64,000 nucleotides of DNA, from positions 1,240,501-1,304,500 of the forward strand of contig JACCIC010000099.1 of the NCBI GenBank assembly GCA_018907035.1, given 5' to 3'. Made by a program: the position numbers and the translations under genes. The notes below the pieces were generated by a model. The model was not told the origin of the DNA. It made no database searches and saw nothing but the letters and a program-made list of their open reading frames with translations. This DNA comes from Sycobia sp. Sy_11. Lineage: Eukaryota; Arthropoda; Insecta; Hymenoptera; Epichrysomallidae. The first letter of the stretch is position 1; every line of letters begins with the position of its first letter. Positions 32,624-44,896 of this stretch are shown here, piece by piece.

Positions 32624-35092
32624 AATTTTTATAGAGGAGGAGAAAAATCCTTTATGCATTCCGGGGACCGGTCCACGAGTATGTGCGAATCACGAACACA
32701 AAGGCATACCCACTAAAAAACTACCTCCTTGGTGCATTCTTTCGATTGCTTTCCTCAGCTCTGAAAAGAGCTGTAAGCCGGAGTCGGCAGGCGTGCACCG
32801 AGGAGACCTCCTCTTCCTGACTCAACTTCCCACCCCGGAAAAAATCGCCTTTTTTCGTCTGAGGCTATCCTCAACGAAATAGGCAGCCCTTCCCCATGTC
32901 TCCTGGCTAGAGAGCATCAGGGAGACGATGTCTTCCGAGTTAACCCTTCCAGCATCTTCCTCAGTAGCACCCTCTGCTGCTGCCACTATTCGCACACAAA
33001 AAATGTATGATGGGCATCGTCTTTCGCGGATCCACAGTATATACATCCTGGATCCGCGACGTTGCCCATCTTGTGCAAGTAAGCGCTGAAATACCCGTGG
33101 CCGGTCAGCATCTGGGTGAGATAGTAATTTACCTCCCCGTGCTGCCGACCGATCTATGGGGCCACCTGATTGATAAGTCTGGCGGTCGACCTTCCGCGCT
33201 TATCTTTCTCCCACCTCTTCTGCCAGTAAGCCAGAGAACGCTGCCTAGCTTGCTTCTTTGTGTCGGCTTGGCGAAGTGTCCCTTTCATCTGCTGAACGAA
33301 CTTCCTCTCCAGGACCATGAGGTCTATCGGGATGACCCAGGCAAACATTAGAGAAGCCGCCGCCGAGACCGTGCAATATGAGCATGCTACACGAAGAGCA
33401 CATGTCCTCTGTACAGCCGCCATGCGCTTGCAGTACTTTTCACACAGCAGCGCGATGGCCCAAACTTCAGCACCGTAAAGCATTATAGACTCAGCAGCTC
33501 GCAATAGCAGCTGCCTGATGCAGGGGTGTGATCCACGTACGTTAACCATGATCCTGCCAATGGAGGCCGTCACCATTGCCGCCTTGTCCGGCCACCTCCG
33601 AATATGTTCCTAGAAGTGGAGCTTCGTACTTAGCATCACCCCCAAGTACTTGATAAATCCCTTGGTGGGGACTGACACTTCTCCAATAGTATGCGACTGC
33701 AGTGTAGGATGTGCTTCTTCAGTCTAGACGAGATTCTGATCAGAGTTTTAGCCTCCGCTAGTTCCAGCCCATGATAGCGCAGTGAACGGCGAGTTCTACG
33801 CTTGGTCTGATCGAGGCGCATCTGTTCCAGCGTCATGTTGCGCACAATAAATACAGCTGCCACGTCATCCGTATATCCGATCAGCTAGCAGCCTTCCAGT
33901 ATGTCCAAACAAAGGATCTCGTCATACGAAATATCACATAAATCGGGTCCCAGGATGGAGCATTGGGTCATGCCACATGTTAACTCTTTTCGCTTAGAGA
34001 CCTCTCTCATGTCGTACAGAATGGCTTTGTCCTTCAAATAATCTCAGATGATCTGGAGTAGCTAGCTAGTTACATTGGACCTTCGTATGCGGCTCCTTTA
34101 TAAAGCCAGCGGATATAGCACGCCCCGGCACGTAAGCCCACCTGCATTCTCTCGAGCTTCACACCCCAAGAATAAGTTACTCCGCTCTCTCCAGAAAGTT
34201 TCCAGCAGACATTACGTGCCAGGACGTACTCGCTAATACTAAATGACTGGCGCTAGCTAGTTACCCAGCTGCCCGTCCTGCAGTCCGAACGAAGAACAGA
34301 TGGTTTGAGTCGCCTAAGTATGCAACTCATACAGATCAGAAAGTAGCCCGTCCCTTTCCATTCTGGCCTAATTTAGGCAGCAGAGGCGGGGGTGGCAAGT
34401 GGGTAAATTGGCTTATGGGTTTGCGTGTATAGTTAGCAATGAAAGGTGCCACCAATTAGAGCCCGCATGCGAGCAGCCTCTGCCAATCACGAGAATGCCG
34501 CTCCGCACTTCTCTCTTGCGACTCGATTATCCTTGCGAAAGGGCTCCTCGGGAACCGTGGCATTCACATACTTATGTTCGAGGAGATGGCCGTTTATAGA
34601 ACCTCCCGCCAGATGATGACGCACAGCAGGCTCCTACTCCGCCGCGCACAAGCGAACATTACCAGTGGCGAACGTGTATTTTAAGGTCTGCAGAGTTCAT
34701 CCAATCCGTGCTTGATTGGCTTTGCTCAGTATCTCGGCCCCACTGCTCGAACTACTCTACAGAGTTTTCGAGTTACGTGGCATCCGAATTTTTCTATATG
34801 AGCTACATATAACACGTTACAGGGCTTCCTCATCAGATATGTCGTCTACAGCCTTACTCAATGGCGGTGGTACTAATATTGCCAGCACTCCCCCACTTTT
34901 CAGACTGTCAAGTTCGTCCATTCCGTGCTAGCCGTGACAATGGTAACATCTCCCATTGCCAGGTGCTATGTTGTCTGACGTGTTAGTGTTGTGAAATGTG
35001 TAACTGAAGGAGTGTGCTCCCTCCTTTTTTATTCGGGCTTGGGAACGGCGCCGTCGAAACATAGGGTCGCTATAAATCCGCGGTGACAATGT
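32624..35092 (-). mobile_element. Degenerate R1-clade non-LTR retrotransposon
   Basis: A minus-strand relic of about 2.47 kb. It carries reverse transcriptase motifs in order, a C-terminal CCHC motif, and then about 300 bases of 3' UTR-like sequence. Full R1-clade elements are usually 5-6 kb with two open frames, so this copy is 5'-truncated or internally deleted. Between 34,400 and 35,090 I cannot assign domains. Stops and frameshifts make it inactive. Both ends meet AAC/AAT microsatellites. Insertion into simple repeats is known in the R1 clade (Waldo elements), so site preference is plausible. Alternatively, the left array could be the element's own 3' tail. Confidence 0.7.
32990..34400 (-). 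pseudogene. R1-clade reverse transcriptase (ORF2) pseudogene
   Basis: Once copied element RNA into DNA at the insertion site. Reading the minus strand from high to low coordinates: LLPKLGQNGKG near 34,380; YLLQII-DYLKDKAILYD near 34,050; CSILGPDLCDISYDEIL near 33,940; the catalytic motif as GYTDDVAA near 33,870, with both Asp kept; HGLELAEAKT near 33,770; KGFIKYLGVML near 33,650 after a +1 frame change; AAESIMLYGAEVWA near 33,470; VNYYLTQMLTGHGYFSAYLHKMG near 33,100; and the C-terminal zinc motif CIYCGSAKDDAHHTFFVC near 33,030 with spacing C-x2-C-x7-H-x4-C. Stops lie just before GYTDD, near 33,600, at about 33,154 and just after the last Cys. The order and wording match the R1 family and differ from jockey or I-type RTs. 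The endonuclease domain is not visible. Confidence 0.85.
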
Positions 35093-35131
35093 TAATAATA
35101 ATAATAATAACAATAATAATAATAACAACAA
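35093..35131. repeat. (AAT)n/(AAC)n microsatellite, right flank of retroelement
   Basis: Short array of the same AAT and AAC units found on the far side of the R1-like relic. Confidence 0.85.
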
Positions 35132-35160
35132 GAATTTGTTCTTTTTTGTTGGATTCAACA

Positions 35161-35192
35161 AACTATTATTTAACTCCCGTTAAATAATAGTT
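35161..35192. repeat. Perfect 14-bp inverted repeat (hairpin)
   Basis: AACTATTATTTAAC and GTTAAATAATAGTT are exact reverse complements separated by TCCC. It lies 30 bases beyond the right-hand AAC/AAT array of the R1 relic. No following U-tract, so a terminator-type role is not suggested. Confidence 0.85.
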
Positions 35193-35285
35193 AGTTATCA
35201 ATTTAATAGCTGTTAGAAAAAATTATCTTGAAATGAATGCATCCATTATAAGAAATATCCGTAATGTAAACATATTTTAAATTTA

Positions 35286-35491
35286 GAGGACTACGATGGC
35301 TTGATCGCTAGAGCGAAGGACTAGTAACTTGGTGATCCGAGTTCAAATCCCAGTCTCGGCCGATTGATACAGGCACCGTTTTAATAATTTACATGTGCTT
35401 TGTTTACAAACACATCGTAGACCTCCGTCGCTGATTAGCACCGATATTTGGAAGCATAAATAGTGCGACGTTAAATAACATAAAAAAAAAA
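35286..35491 (+). mobile_element. tRNA-derived SINE with 14-bp target-site duplication
   Basis: A tRNA-like head carries an A box (TGGCTTGATCGCTAGAGCG) and a B box (GAGTTCAAATCCC), followed by an unrelated body of about 110 bases and an A-rich tail (CATAAAAAAAAAAA). The 14-mer ATATTTTAAATTTA occurs immediately before (35,272-35,285) and after (35,492-35,505) the insert, a clear target-site duplication made by LINE-driven retrotransposition. The head is closest to a tRNA with anticodon AGT (Thr), but the anticodon stem is badly paired, so it is not a working tRNA. The duplication is intact, so the insertion is probably young. Confidence 0.85.
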
Positions 35492-35671
35492 ATATTTTAA
35501 ATTTAAAAAACTAACCTACCTAATATATTAATAAGCAATCTTTGCATTCGCAGCTTTAAATTATACATCAATAAATTTTAAAACTTATTTATTAATATAA
35601 TACCATATAACTTACCGAAATTCTATATTTATATGGCAATTAGGTAATATGTGCTATCCATCGTTTATATA

Positions 35672-35673
<2 letters not shown>

Positions 35674-35720
<47 letters not shown>
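35674..35720. repeat. (TA)n microsatellite
   Basis: About 23 pure TA units. Confidence 0.95.
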
Positions 35721-35724
<4 letters not shown>

Positions 35725-36022
35725 TTTTAAAAATAACTATTATGATTATTGGTGTTATCTCTCGTCAAACCGAATTCGCAATAAAAAATTTTCCACATCC
35801 ATGTCGTCCAATGCCGATAGATAATACTAAAGATCTCTCTTAGAATATGAAATCGGCAAAATGCCATAGCTCAAGCATCACATTATACATTAAACTCAAT
35901 CATAAAATAATTTTTCTTGAATTTCTAAAGTTTTCCAATGTCAATTTAGAAATTTAAAATATTTTAAACAGTGTTGCACGTAAAACTTTCAAAAATACTA
36001 AGTTGTAATTAATATCATCGAT

Positions 36023-36440
36023 ACAGGGTGTTATTAAAAAAACTTGAGAACTTCGTAAAACTCCTTTAAGAAGATAGAATAGCTTTAAAGAGTATCGTTT
36101 ACGACACTGCGCGCTCGTTAGTAGAGGCATTTTACATATAAAACTTTTTAATGGGAACCATTTCACAAACACCCCAATTCGACTTTCTCAGAACATAACT
36201 AAACTCGCTGGCTTTATTTGCGTGCGCGGGTTTTTCAAATGTGATCTATCTCGCAAATGGCAGAATCCCGTTCGAGCTAATTACGCAGGCACAGACACTT
36301 TTGACAGCAATAGTATTATTACATGCACATTCTTTGCTCAAGGCAGCAATTTTCTCACGTGTAAAAGTCTCTGGAAACTGCTGTGGCGCGTAAAGAAAAT
36401 AATTGAGCGGCAAACGAATTAAAACTGTCCGACCCTCCCT
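36023..36440. other. Possible transposon fragment with ACAGGGTGTT end
   Basis: ACAGGGTGTTATTAAAAAAACTTGAG-like start (36,023 on) resembles the short terminal motif common at ends of arthropod transposons. The following 400 bases are less AT-rich than the surroundings. No matching opposite end, transposase or duplication was found. Confidence 0.2.
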
Positions 36441-36449
36441 TGCCCCTTA

Positions 36450-39400
36450 TTTCCTTAAGGTATAAAAAATAAATCTTACAAAATACCTTTACTATATACA
36501 CATTGCGGAAATTGACGTCGCCAATTATTTACTTAGTCTTGCGGTTACGCGCAAAAAATCCCGAGAGCCAAATTAATTCCAGCGGTTACCCTTCCCACCT
36601 TTTGCGTTCAAAATAATTTTAATTACTGAAAACCCAATCTTTTTTCTGATTTCTTAAGTATCAGGTAATAACGACTAGTTATACAACAAAGAAAATCAGT
36701 TCTATTAATTTAAATCTTATTAGATAATTGCATAATAATTACCTGAAATTGGTAGCAAAAATGTTATCAATAATGATTCTCTTTTTTCAATTATCTTATG
36801 CTTAATAAATTAGAGCAGCAGCTTGACCTTGATTAAGTGAATGAACAAAAAAATTGAAGATTTATTTCCTACTATTGTCTATTTTTCGGAAAATAAAGAT
36901 TATTATAAACAATCGATATTTGTATATATGTTCTTGTAATAAACAATAAATTAAACAATAAAAATGTAGCTATTGATGCATGAAAAAATAAAAGAAAACT
37001 TTGAATTGTTTATTCTCAAAAATATAAATTTATACATCATTATTGTTTGCCCAGAACTCGTATCATATCGTACAAAATATTCAGTGTTAATGAGAGCAAA
37101 AATTAATGTAAACAAGTTGCGTTTAATTATTCAATCATATTATAGTAATAAAAATGTAAACTAATGAAAATCTATCAAAATAGAAAAAGAAAGTTAGAAA
37201 TAAAATTCGGAAATTGCAATATGTGGAAATAAAAATAAATTTATAAGACGAATTAGAACATTAAAATAAAATTTAAAATACATAACGTAATCTATTTTAT
37301 ATTTAGTCATGTAGCAACTTTAATAAAAAAAGTCAATTAATTTGCTTGGTGCAAAATCGATCAGATAATTTAGGAATACTAGAAATCAAAATAGTTCAAC
37401 AATTAATGATTCTGATATAAAAAATATCCTCTAGTAACTATAAAAAATATTCACTAGCAGTTTAATAGAAAATGATCTAGCTGAAAAAAATTCTTATAGA
37501 AGTCTAATAAATTAATAAAAAGTCTAATAAGTTGTTATAAAAAACTAAAATTATTTTTGTATTTTTCGAATTTTAATATAGAAATTGCCGGAAGGTTTTG
37601 ATAAAATGGTACCACGCAATCATTAATCAAAGATTAAATTATCAATGAAGTGATCATTCGCGAACTATTATCAGTCTGTAATCTTTAGATTAACAAAATA
37701 CAGACCGTTTTTCTTATTGATAGATTCAATGGCTGCTGGACGTAAAAGACGAGATTAAACTCCTAATGTAATGAATGGACTAAATTTTCATTTACGTCAA
37801 AACGAGCGGAATAAAATTAGCCTAACTATAAGAGCAATGATGATTGTACGTATGTAACTAGGAAGAATGCCAAAATATGATCCGCAAAACGCTTGCAGAG
37901 CCTGTGAACCATGCAATGCAATAAATACCATTGAAGAAATAAAAAAAGAAATCATCCAAACAGAATGTGAGTAATTTGATTTTAATCTGATATGTTGTTA
38001 AAATAATTTATACTAAACGGAGTGGGAATGAATGGTGATGGATGTTTACAAAAGAAAAACATCATATTTCCTAAATAATAGTAGATATTAAAAAAAAATC
38101 TTGCTTAGGATTCAAAACCCTGACGGTTTTGTGAGTAAAGCCTGAGCAAACATACTCATCAATTTTATTTATCACAAATGATTAACAGAAAAGATGTCAA
38201 AACTTAGTTTCTACAATAATAAATATTAGAGCTTAAACTAATTATGTAACTCAACTTAATATAATGAGGCCTCTCTTATTTACTAAATAGATTTTGTTAA
38301 TGGGATAGGTCCTCGGAATGCTCGCATTTGGCTAATTCTTCGTCAGGTAATTCGCGGCTGAAACGTACAAGTAGATGGATATCAAAGTTTGGCAAGTTGT
38401 AGGGACCCAACGTAACAGGTATGGAAGCAACCGTCAAGAACCGGATAAGGTACATATCCTAAAATCGGGACACTGATTTACTTATTCACATAGTGCTATG
38501 ACGATAGCATAATAATGAAAATAATAAGAAGATGGATAATACCTAAATATATTAAACAGACAATTCGTTTACGAGAAGAACGACAATAAAGATGATTAAA
38601 AAGAAGAACGGACTGAATTCAATCATAATGGAACTTAATCTGCCTATCAGAGCGGGAAATTATTTTATGGGCGGGAGCCGGGGTCGTAGTTTTTTAATAG
38701 TTTTTAATAGTTACTATTTTAAAAAAATTGTATCTTATTTTTAAAAATTTTTTAAACTTAAATACGGACTTTACGGGGGCTAACGAACCGCAAATTTTGT
38801 GCCTAATTTCTAATTTATACAATCATATTTGATCATGTTTTGAGTAAAATCAAAGTGAGTATAACCATAGATTAAACAGTAAAACTATTGAAAAACACAG
38901 TAAATGTTAAAGTGGTCAATATATTGCTTGCTGAAAAAGATTTTAACAGGGAACTAATTGTATAAAATAATAATTCAGATAAAAAATTATTACAGAGAGA
39001 TGCCGCTGAAAAGGAAATAAATGTCTCAGGAACCGATGCAAATTAAACTAAATAACAATAATAAATCGATAAATACGAATCGAGATGAAAACAAACTATG
39101 CACTTATCTCTCACACATTTTGCAATGGAGTGGTTCTATAAGAAGTTGGCGCATAGACTGCAATCGTGAAAAGATGAGCTATATGCACGACTTTCAAATA
39201 TTACATTTCAACACTTGTATTGAAGTTGGTTGTTTACCATGTTGAAGAGAGTGTGTGAAAGTGTTAATGTACGCTTTAGTTGAGGGAGAAAAGTGTCACG
39301 AGATAAAAATTAACTTTCGTACTAGTATAGTACATTTTATCTAATAGTATATTTTATCTAACTAAAGCTAAAAAACCATCATGTATCGTCATAAATAATC

Positions 39401-40525
39401 TCTTATTGGCACAGACTCAATAATATGTGAAAACCAATCTTCGGAAAAGATAAAAACTGTTCGGCGCAAAAGTATTTTCGCTATCTAACGGAGATCAATT
39501 GCACTACTCGTCTCAATAATTCTTTCAATGCCATATATGACAAAACTTAATGCTTATTTAAGCTAAAAAATATTATAATTTCGAAAAATAGTATATTTCA
39601 ACACATTATTTATTGATCTCCTACGATTTACCGAAACTCAAGACGAACGTAATCTACTTCCGCACCAGTGATGAAATATACTATTTTGTTGTACTCTGGC
39701 TGAAAGCTTGTTAAAGCATACGCATTATCTGATTGAAGAAAGTCTTTTTACGTACATGATTTTTATTACATTTTTACACAGAAGACAATCCTCAGTCTTC
39801 AGATGTAATTTGATATGTTTTTCGGCTTTGAAGTCAATGTAGTAATAGATTCGGTTAAAGCAAATAAAAAATATATCTATAAAAATGTAATAAAAACTAA
39901 ATAATAATGACTAATTTATGACAAATTTTATCACAGATTTGTTTTTGTGTTACACTTTCTATTAAATAGATATTATAAATTTTAAATTAACTACATAACG
40001 TAAAAATAACAATTAAAATAATTTTTTTGAAAATTCGTGATTTGTAAAAAACAGTAAATTTCCAAAATGCCCATCATGAATAAATTATCTCATATTTAAT
40101 TGAATACATTTTGGAAATATTTTGTTTAATTAATCATAGTATAATAGTCTTTTCAAATGTCTCCAAAACTTGGTAGAACTTATATTAAATATCTTATATT
40201 AAAAAGCCAATTATGTGTTTGAGCCACCCAATCTTTGTTGAAATTTGTATTCAAGATTTTTATAAGATATTTTCCTTTATTCTCATTATAATTATTTATT
40301 TAATAGTCTTTCGCTTCGCGCAGCCGTCAACTATATTAAGTAGATTGATTAAGTAGATTTTCGAATTGCTTAGCGTGTAAATACGAAAAATCTCTGAGTC
40401 TTTTATATAATAAGGATAGATTATGATATTGATAGTTATCAGCTTTGTTTCTTTCACGTCACCTTACACATAGCCAAATCAAAGAACGTAAAATCCAAGT
40501 GTACCTTCACGGACTCCACCTCATG
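36450..40525. other. AT-rich spacer
   Basis: Four kilobases of AT-rich sequence without a recognisable gene. Open frames at 36,973-37,164 and 39,021-39,245 are short and AT-biased. A short Cys-bearing peptide (NACRACEPCNA) reads near 37,890-37,925 but has no supported context. Confidence 0.5.
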
Positions 40526-40526
40526 C

Positions 40527-40530
<4 letters not shown>

Positions 40531-40583
<53 letters not shown>

Positions 40584-40746
40584 AATCGAAGAATGAGTTA
40601 AAAGAGCGGCCGAAAATTGCCGGGCAAAGTGCCACGTGCGCCTTTCGCCGTTGCTGTTGTTGCACGAGTCCACCATTAATTATCGGGGCGAGGCTGGGGC
40701 TGGCGAACGAGCAGGTATATATATAATCTTATAACACGCGCTTCTT

Positions 40747-40790
<44 letters not shown>
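40531..40790. repeat. Pair of (TA)n microsatellites around a CpG-rich segment
   Basis: TA arrays at about 40,531-40,579 and 40,755-40,790 flank 170 bases of GC-rich sequence. Confidence 0.9.
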
Positions 40791-40794
<4 letters not shown>

Positions 40795-40814
40795 ATTCTC
40801 GTTTTTTTATTCAG

Positions 40815-40985
40815 GTGACCTTCTGCAGGAGAGCCGCTTTCGGGCGATACGAAGTTTTCGCTCCCTCTTGCGTCAAGCTGCGGGCGTGCGGCTTCGCGCG
40901 GCTCGCGGACTGGTGGGCGACGTGGCCGGAATACAAATTGATACACTTACGGACGTTTGTGAACATTGATTGGCGGCCGGGGCGA
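40815..40985 (+). other. Weak exon candidate, 57 codons
   Basis: A strong acceptor (a T run ending TTATTCAG) at 40,814 and a donor (CGA|GTAAGG) at 40,986 bound 171 bases that are open in phase 0 and GC-rich. The peptide begins VTFCRRAAFGRYEVF. It is Arg/Ala/Trp-rich and matches nothing I know. No partner exon was found. It may be an exon of an unannotated transcript or chance in a GC-rich patch. Confidence 0.2.
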
Positions 40986-41119
40986 GTAAGGAGAAAAATA
41001 TGCCTCGCTGGCGCCGCAGTGTCGATGCCTATGGGCTGTGGCTATCTCATTCGGCCGCTCAATCAACGTACTACATTTAAATTGATAAATTATGATTACT
41101 GCCTCGCGTGGCTATAGAA

Positions 41120-42080
41120 ATCTCAATGGGAAATATTCGTGGTATGAAATCTCGGAATATCTTTATTCAAAGATTCGATTCCTGGTACTGTAACCAATTA
41201 ATAAAATAATATAATAAACTACAATACTAAAATATGAACGGATTAATTTGCGCAATTCAAATTAACCATGAAAAAGGGTCAGTTGATAAAATTTAAATGA
41301 ACAATTTTTATACTCAATGATACTCTTTTTATCAATTTTCGATACGCCACAAAATATCTGCCTGATGAATTATTACGAAACTATATGAAATTTACGCTTA
41401 TCCTTTTCTGAATTGATATCTTCATCTTATGTTACTTGTTCTTCTTATAAGTTGAACTGATCGTCGAAGAATTTTAAAATTTACATATTATCTATAAAAA
41501 ATTGACCATTTTCAAATAGGCCTCGGTCTAACATGATCGATCGTATTTAAAATCATTTCAAATACGACGCGAATCAATTCGATCAAGAAGAAGACAGTAA
41601 AAAGGATTCATTTCTCTAAAATAGTTTAGAGTCAAATCAATAAATTTGTGCATAAATTTCAAATACATTTTTTCCTTTTCTATTTGAACAAAAACCCTAA
41701 GCCCATATCAATCTTATTCGTTCTTTCTTTTAATGATTTATATCTACATTTTAAAATTTACATTCTTCAGTATCTTTATACATATACTATGATACACATA
41801 TACTATACGCTGAATCCAAGTTAATTCTTTCGGGCTTCAACCCGCTGAACCAGAACAGATAATATGTCCTTGTAAAAAACGACGGTGCAATACGGCCCAG
41901 CTTTCTTTGATTGCATTTACGACAAGAAAAGCGTGCGATCGATTTATGCTCTGTCTCGATCGATCTACAAAGCAGCCCCAATTTTCCGAGCCATCCCTTG
42001 GGGCATCGATCATTCCATATTTTTGAAAACGCCACCTCTTTCAGTGCCGGACTTGCGCAAAAGCCCTAGCCGGCTTCTAC
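41120..42080. other. AT-rich spacer
   Basis: AT-rich, with opposing short open frames at 41,787-42,088 that overlap each other and show no domain. Nothing else recognised. Confidence 0.5.
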
Positions 42081-43010
42081 ATCCGTAGGAGCGCTCGTCG
42101 CCCTAAATAATCCGCTGGAAGTATAACGCCGCGCGCACGGCAATGGCGCAGTTCGAAAAGTTTCCCGCCATAGCGCCGCGGCCGTCTCGTAGCTCTCCTT
42201 TATTTAAGCCTGTTAATTTTACGGGGCTCGCTTAAGCTCGTAATTTTCTTCTTTTTTTTTTGGTTTTTGTTCATTCTCTCCGGGCTCTCTGCACCCCTCC
42301 CCACCCTCACCGGTCTCTCGTTGCACGCGCACCGTTTATTTTCAAGGGCGCAGCCGCCCAGCAGCAGCGGCGGCGGCGGCGATGGCGGCTCCTCTCGAGG
42401 CCACGGAGATTTAAGCTGCAGGCAAACGGCTCGTAAATCTCGGAAATTTTAACTCGGTCTGTCAAAGCGCGCGCACGCGGCGATGACGATTCGCTCGCCT
42501 TTCGGTCGCCGCGGGCGTAAGTAGCGTATATAGTACCGTATATACACGCGCTGCTGCGCCGTGGCGCACTTACGATGCGAGAGAAGTACGTGCGCGCGCG
42601 CGCGCAATGCGACCTGCTAAAAAAACCTTGTGCAACGCTCGGCGCGTGCGGAACGCAAGGAGGTGTCGCTTTGGTAGCGCGCGGGAGGGCGTCGCATCGA
42701 GATGGCGCGGCGGTGACCCAACTACGGCCCGCGATGGCCCAACGACAGCCCGATCGAATTTTTCTTTTTCTTTTTCTTTTCCAATGGCGAAATGGAATAA
42801 TAATTCGCGCTTGGAAGCGTTGCGCCGCCGAGTGTCAAAACAATATGAGATCGATGATTCGAACAGAAAGCCTCGCTCGCTACATATATATGTAATGTGT
42901 CAACACCCTCGAGCTCGGTGTATGCTTTCTTTTGCGGGCGCACCGAATCCTCGTTCTAACCTTCGTATATAACGATTACGAAATATTGTCAACGCGCGGC
43001 GGACGGAGAG
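42080..43010. promoter_or_regulatory. CpG-rich island
   Basis: Strongly CG-rich block with a short GGC/GCA repeat (about 42,358-42,385) and a CG alternation at 42,593-42,605. Overlapping open frames have no domain. Candidate promoter of an unseen transcript. Confidence 0.3.
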
Positions 43011-43019
43011 TGATCGTGA

Positions 43020-44848
43020 AAGCGTTTATGACAATAAATATTGAACAATTATTATTTATATTTATATTATGAATTCCGGATAACCACACAGCGTTACAAC
43101 GAATTAAATTTTTTCGGTGAAATCCGACATCTTTAATTTCCATCGCAATAAGGAACGGCCCATGATTTACAAGAACTGTTTTACTGTATGAAAAGTTGCC
43201 GATAACTTCTTACCGAATATATTATAAAGGTAAAATGATCAGCGAGTGCGCGCGCCCGCTCAATTGCATTTTGAGGGCGTACGGCCAATCTTATTGCCGG
43301 GCAAGTCTATAAAGTATACCGGTCTCATCTTGGGTGCACCCATAAAGCGAGAATGAATGGCAGCGCAGAAACATAAAGTTGCCTTAAACCGCTGAGTTGG
43401 CTCCAGTTTTCTATTTGATTTATGAAGGTATATATCGACGTATTGAATAAAAATATCTTTTAATTATTGAATTTTCGTTTGTTGTATCGTACCAAATTGT
43501 GTAATAATGATCCCGCGTATTCGTAATCTATCTAAATGAATGGATAATTATGATGACCGTTATTACTTTGCGTTTGAAGCATTGACGTAAAACACATAAG
43601 TTTTACATAATAACAGCGAAGGAACATAAAAATAATTTTCTTTCAGATAGAATTATAGACTTAATCTTAACGCATAAAATATAGAACAGACTACAAACAT
43701 TCAAACAAATCGATTGTTGTTTTTCAGTAATGCTAATGCTATTTAAAGTTATAATTCATAAAATGGTAGCATTATATACTTTTCACAATATCAGTTATGT
43801 GCTCACTGCTAGAATTTATTTCGTAACTAATCATTTGCATTTTTTTAATATGTGGAAATATATTTTTGAATTGTTTCTCGACCATAATTATTCTGCTCAT
43901 TGATCTTGTAAGCCAGTTATATTAAAATAGAAAATATAATTGGAGAACAACTAAAGTTATAGGAATTTTCAAATTACGAAAAAATTTCCAAGAAATATTG
44001 ATCGCACACAAATGTAACTCAATTTCTTAGTCTACCTTAACTACTATAATAATTGAGTCTTGGGGTATTGCATTATTGTTTCACTTAGTGCAAACGACTC
44101 AAGAATATTTATATTTCTACAGTATATTTATATCTCACTAGGACCCTGTGGATTACACATTTTTGAATATCCGAGCTCTTTCATTCTTTATCTAAAAAAA
44201 TCAATCCTGTAGAACAACTCACCTTAAGTCGTAGAATTTACATCCTTATGCAGATATGCTATTTCTATCATATTTCATTCTTTTTTAATGACATATGTAA
44301 TTGCAGTAATTCTTTATTGCAGTATATATATATATACAATTTCAGTCTCTTTTATTTAGTAGATGTTTTTATATTAGTGTAATCTAAGTTAGAAATCGTT
44401 GAATGATATGATGATACTGGAAGAATATTAATGTAGTTCTATAGAAAGGCATTATGTATTATGAAGAAAATTATATGCATTATAGGATTAGCCGTATATT
44501 TAGATATCAGGAATAAAGGTGAATTAATTTCAAGAAAATCTGATGCATTGTTAGTTGCACATCTTTCATCACGCACTTTAATAAATAAGTATTCATTTTA
44601 GTACTATAATTCACTAATTAAGAAATACCTAAGCAAATCTCTCGGCCGACGGCTTACGCATTATTAAGTCTTCCTTATATGTATCAGATTAACCGATCAA
44701 ATTATAACCTTGCCTCCGTAATTCTCAAGATCAACTTGTGCGTCGTTATATGCACCGGCCGTAATGACGAGACCGGCGAAAACAGATTAGGAACGCTCTC
44801 GTTACGTAAATAATTTTTCAGGAAGACGCTATAATAAACCTATAAACG

Positions 44849-44896
<48 letters not shown>

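Noticed and set aside
32423..32659. Minus-strand poly-Tyr/poly-Cys open frame
   Set aside because: Artefact of translating the AAC/AAT microsatellite.
33007..33351. 114-codon plus-strand frame in the retroelement region
   Set aside because: The opposite strand encodes recognisable R1-clade reverse transcriptase motifs, so this is a shadow.
34928..34960. CCHC zinc knuckle of R1 ORF1 (minus-strand GRCYHCHG)
   Set aside because: Only the first two Cys fit. A stop follows and the His/Cys spacing is not kept, so the similarity is too short to claim.
35286..35362. Functional tRNA-Thr gene
   Set aside because: A and B boxes are present, but the anticodon stem does not pair and the unit is embedded in a SINE with a poly(A) tail and target-site duplication.
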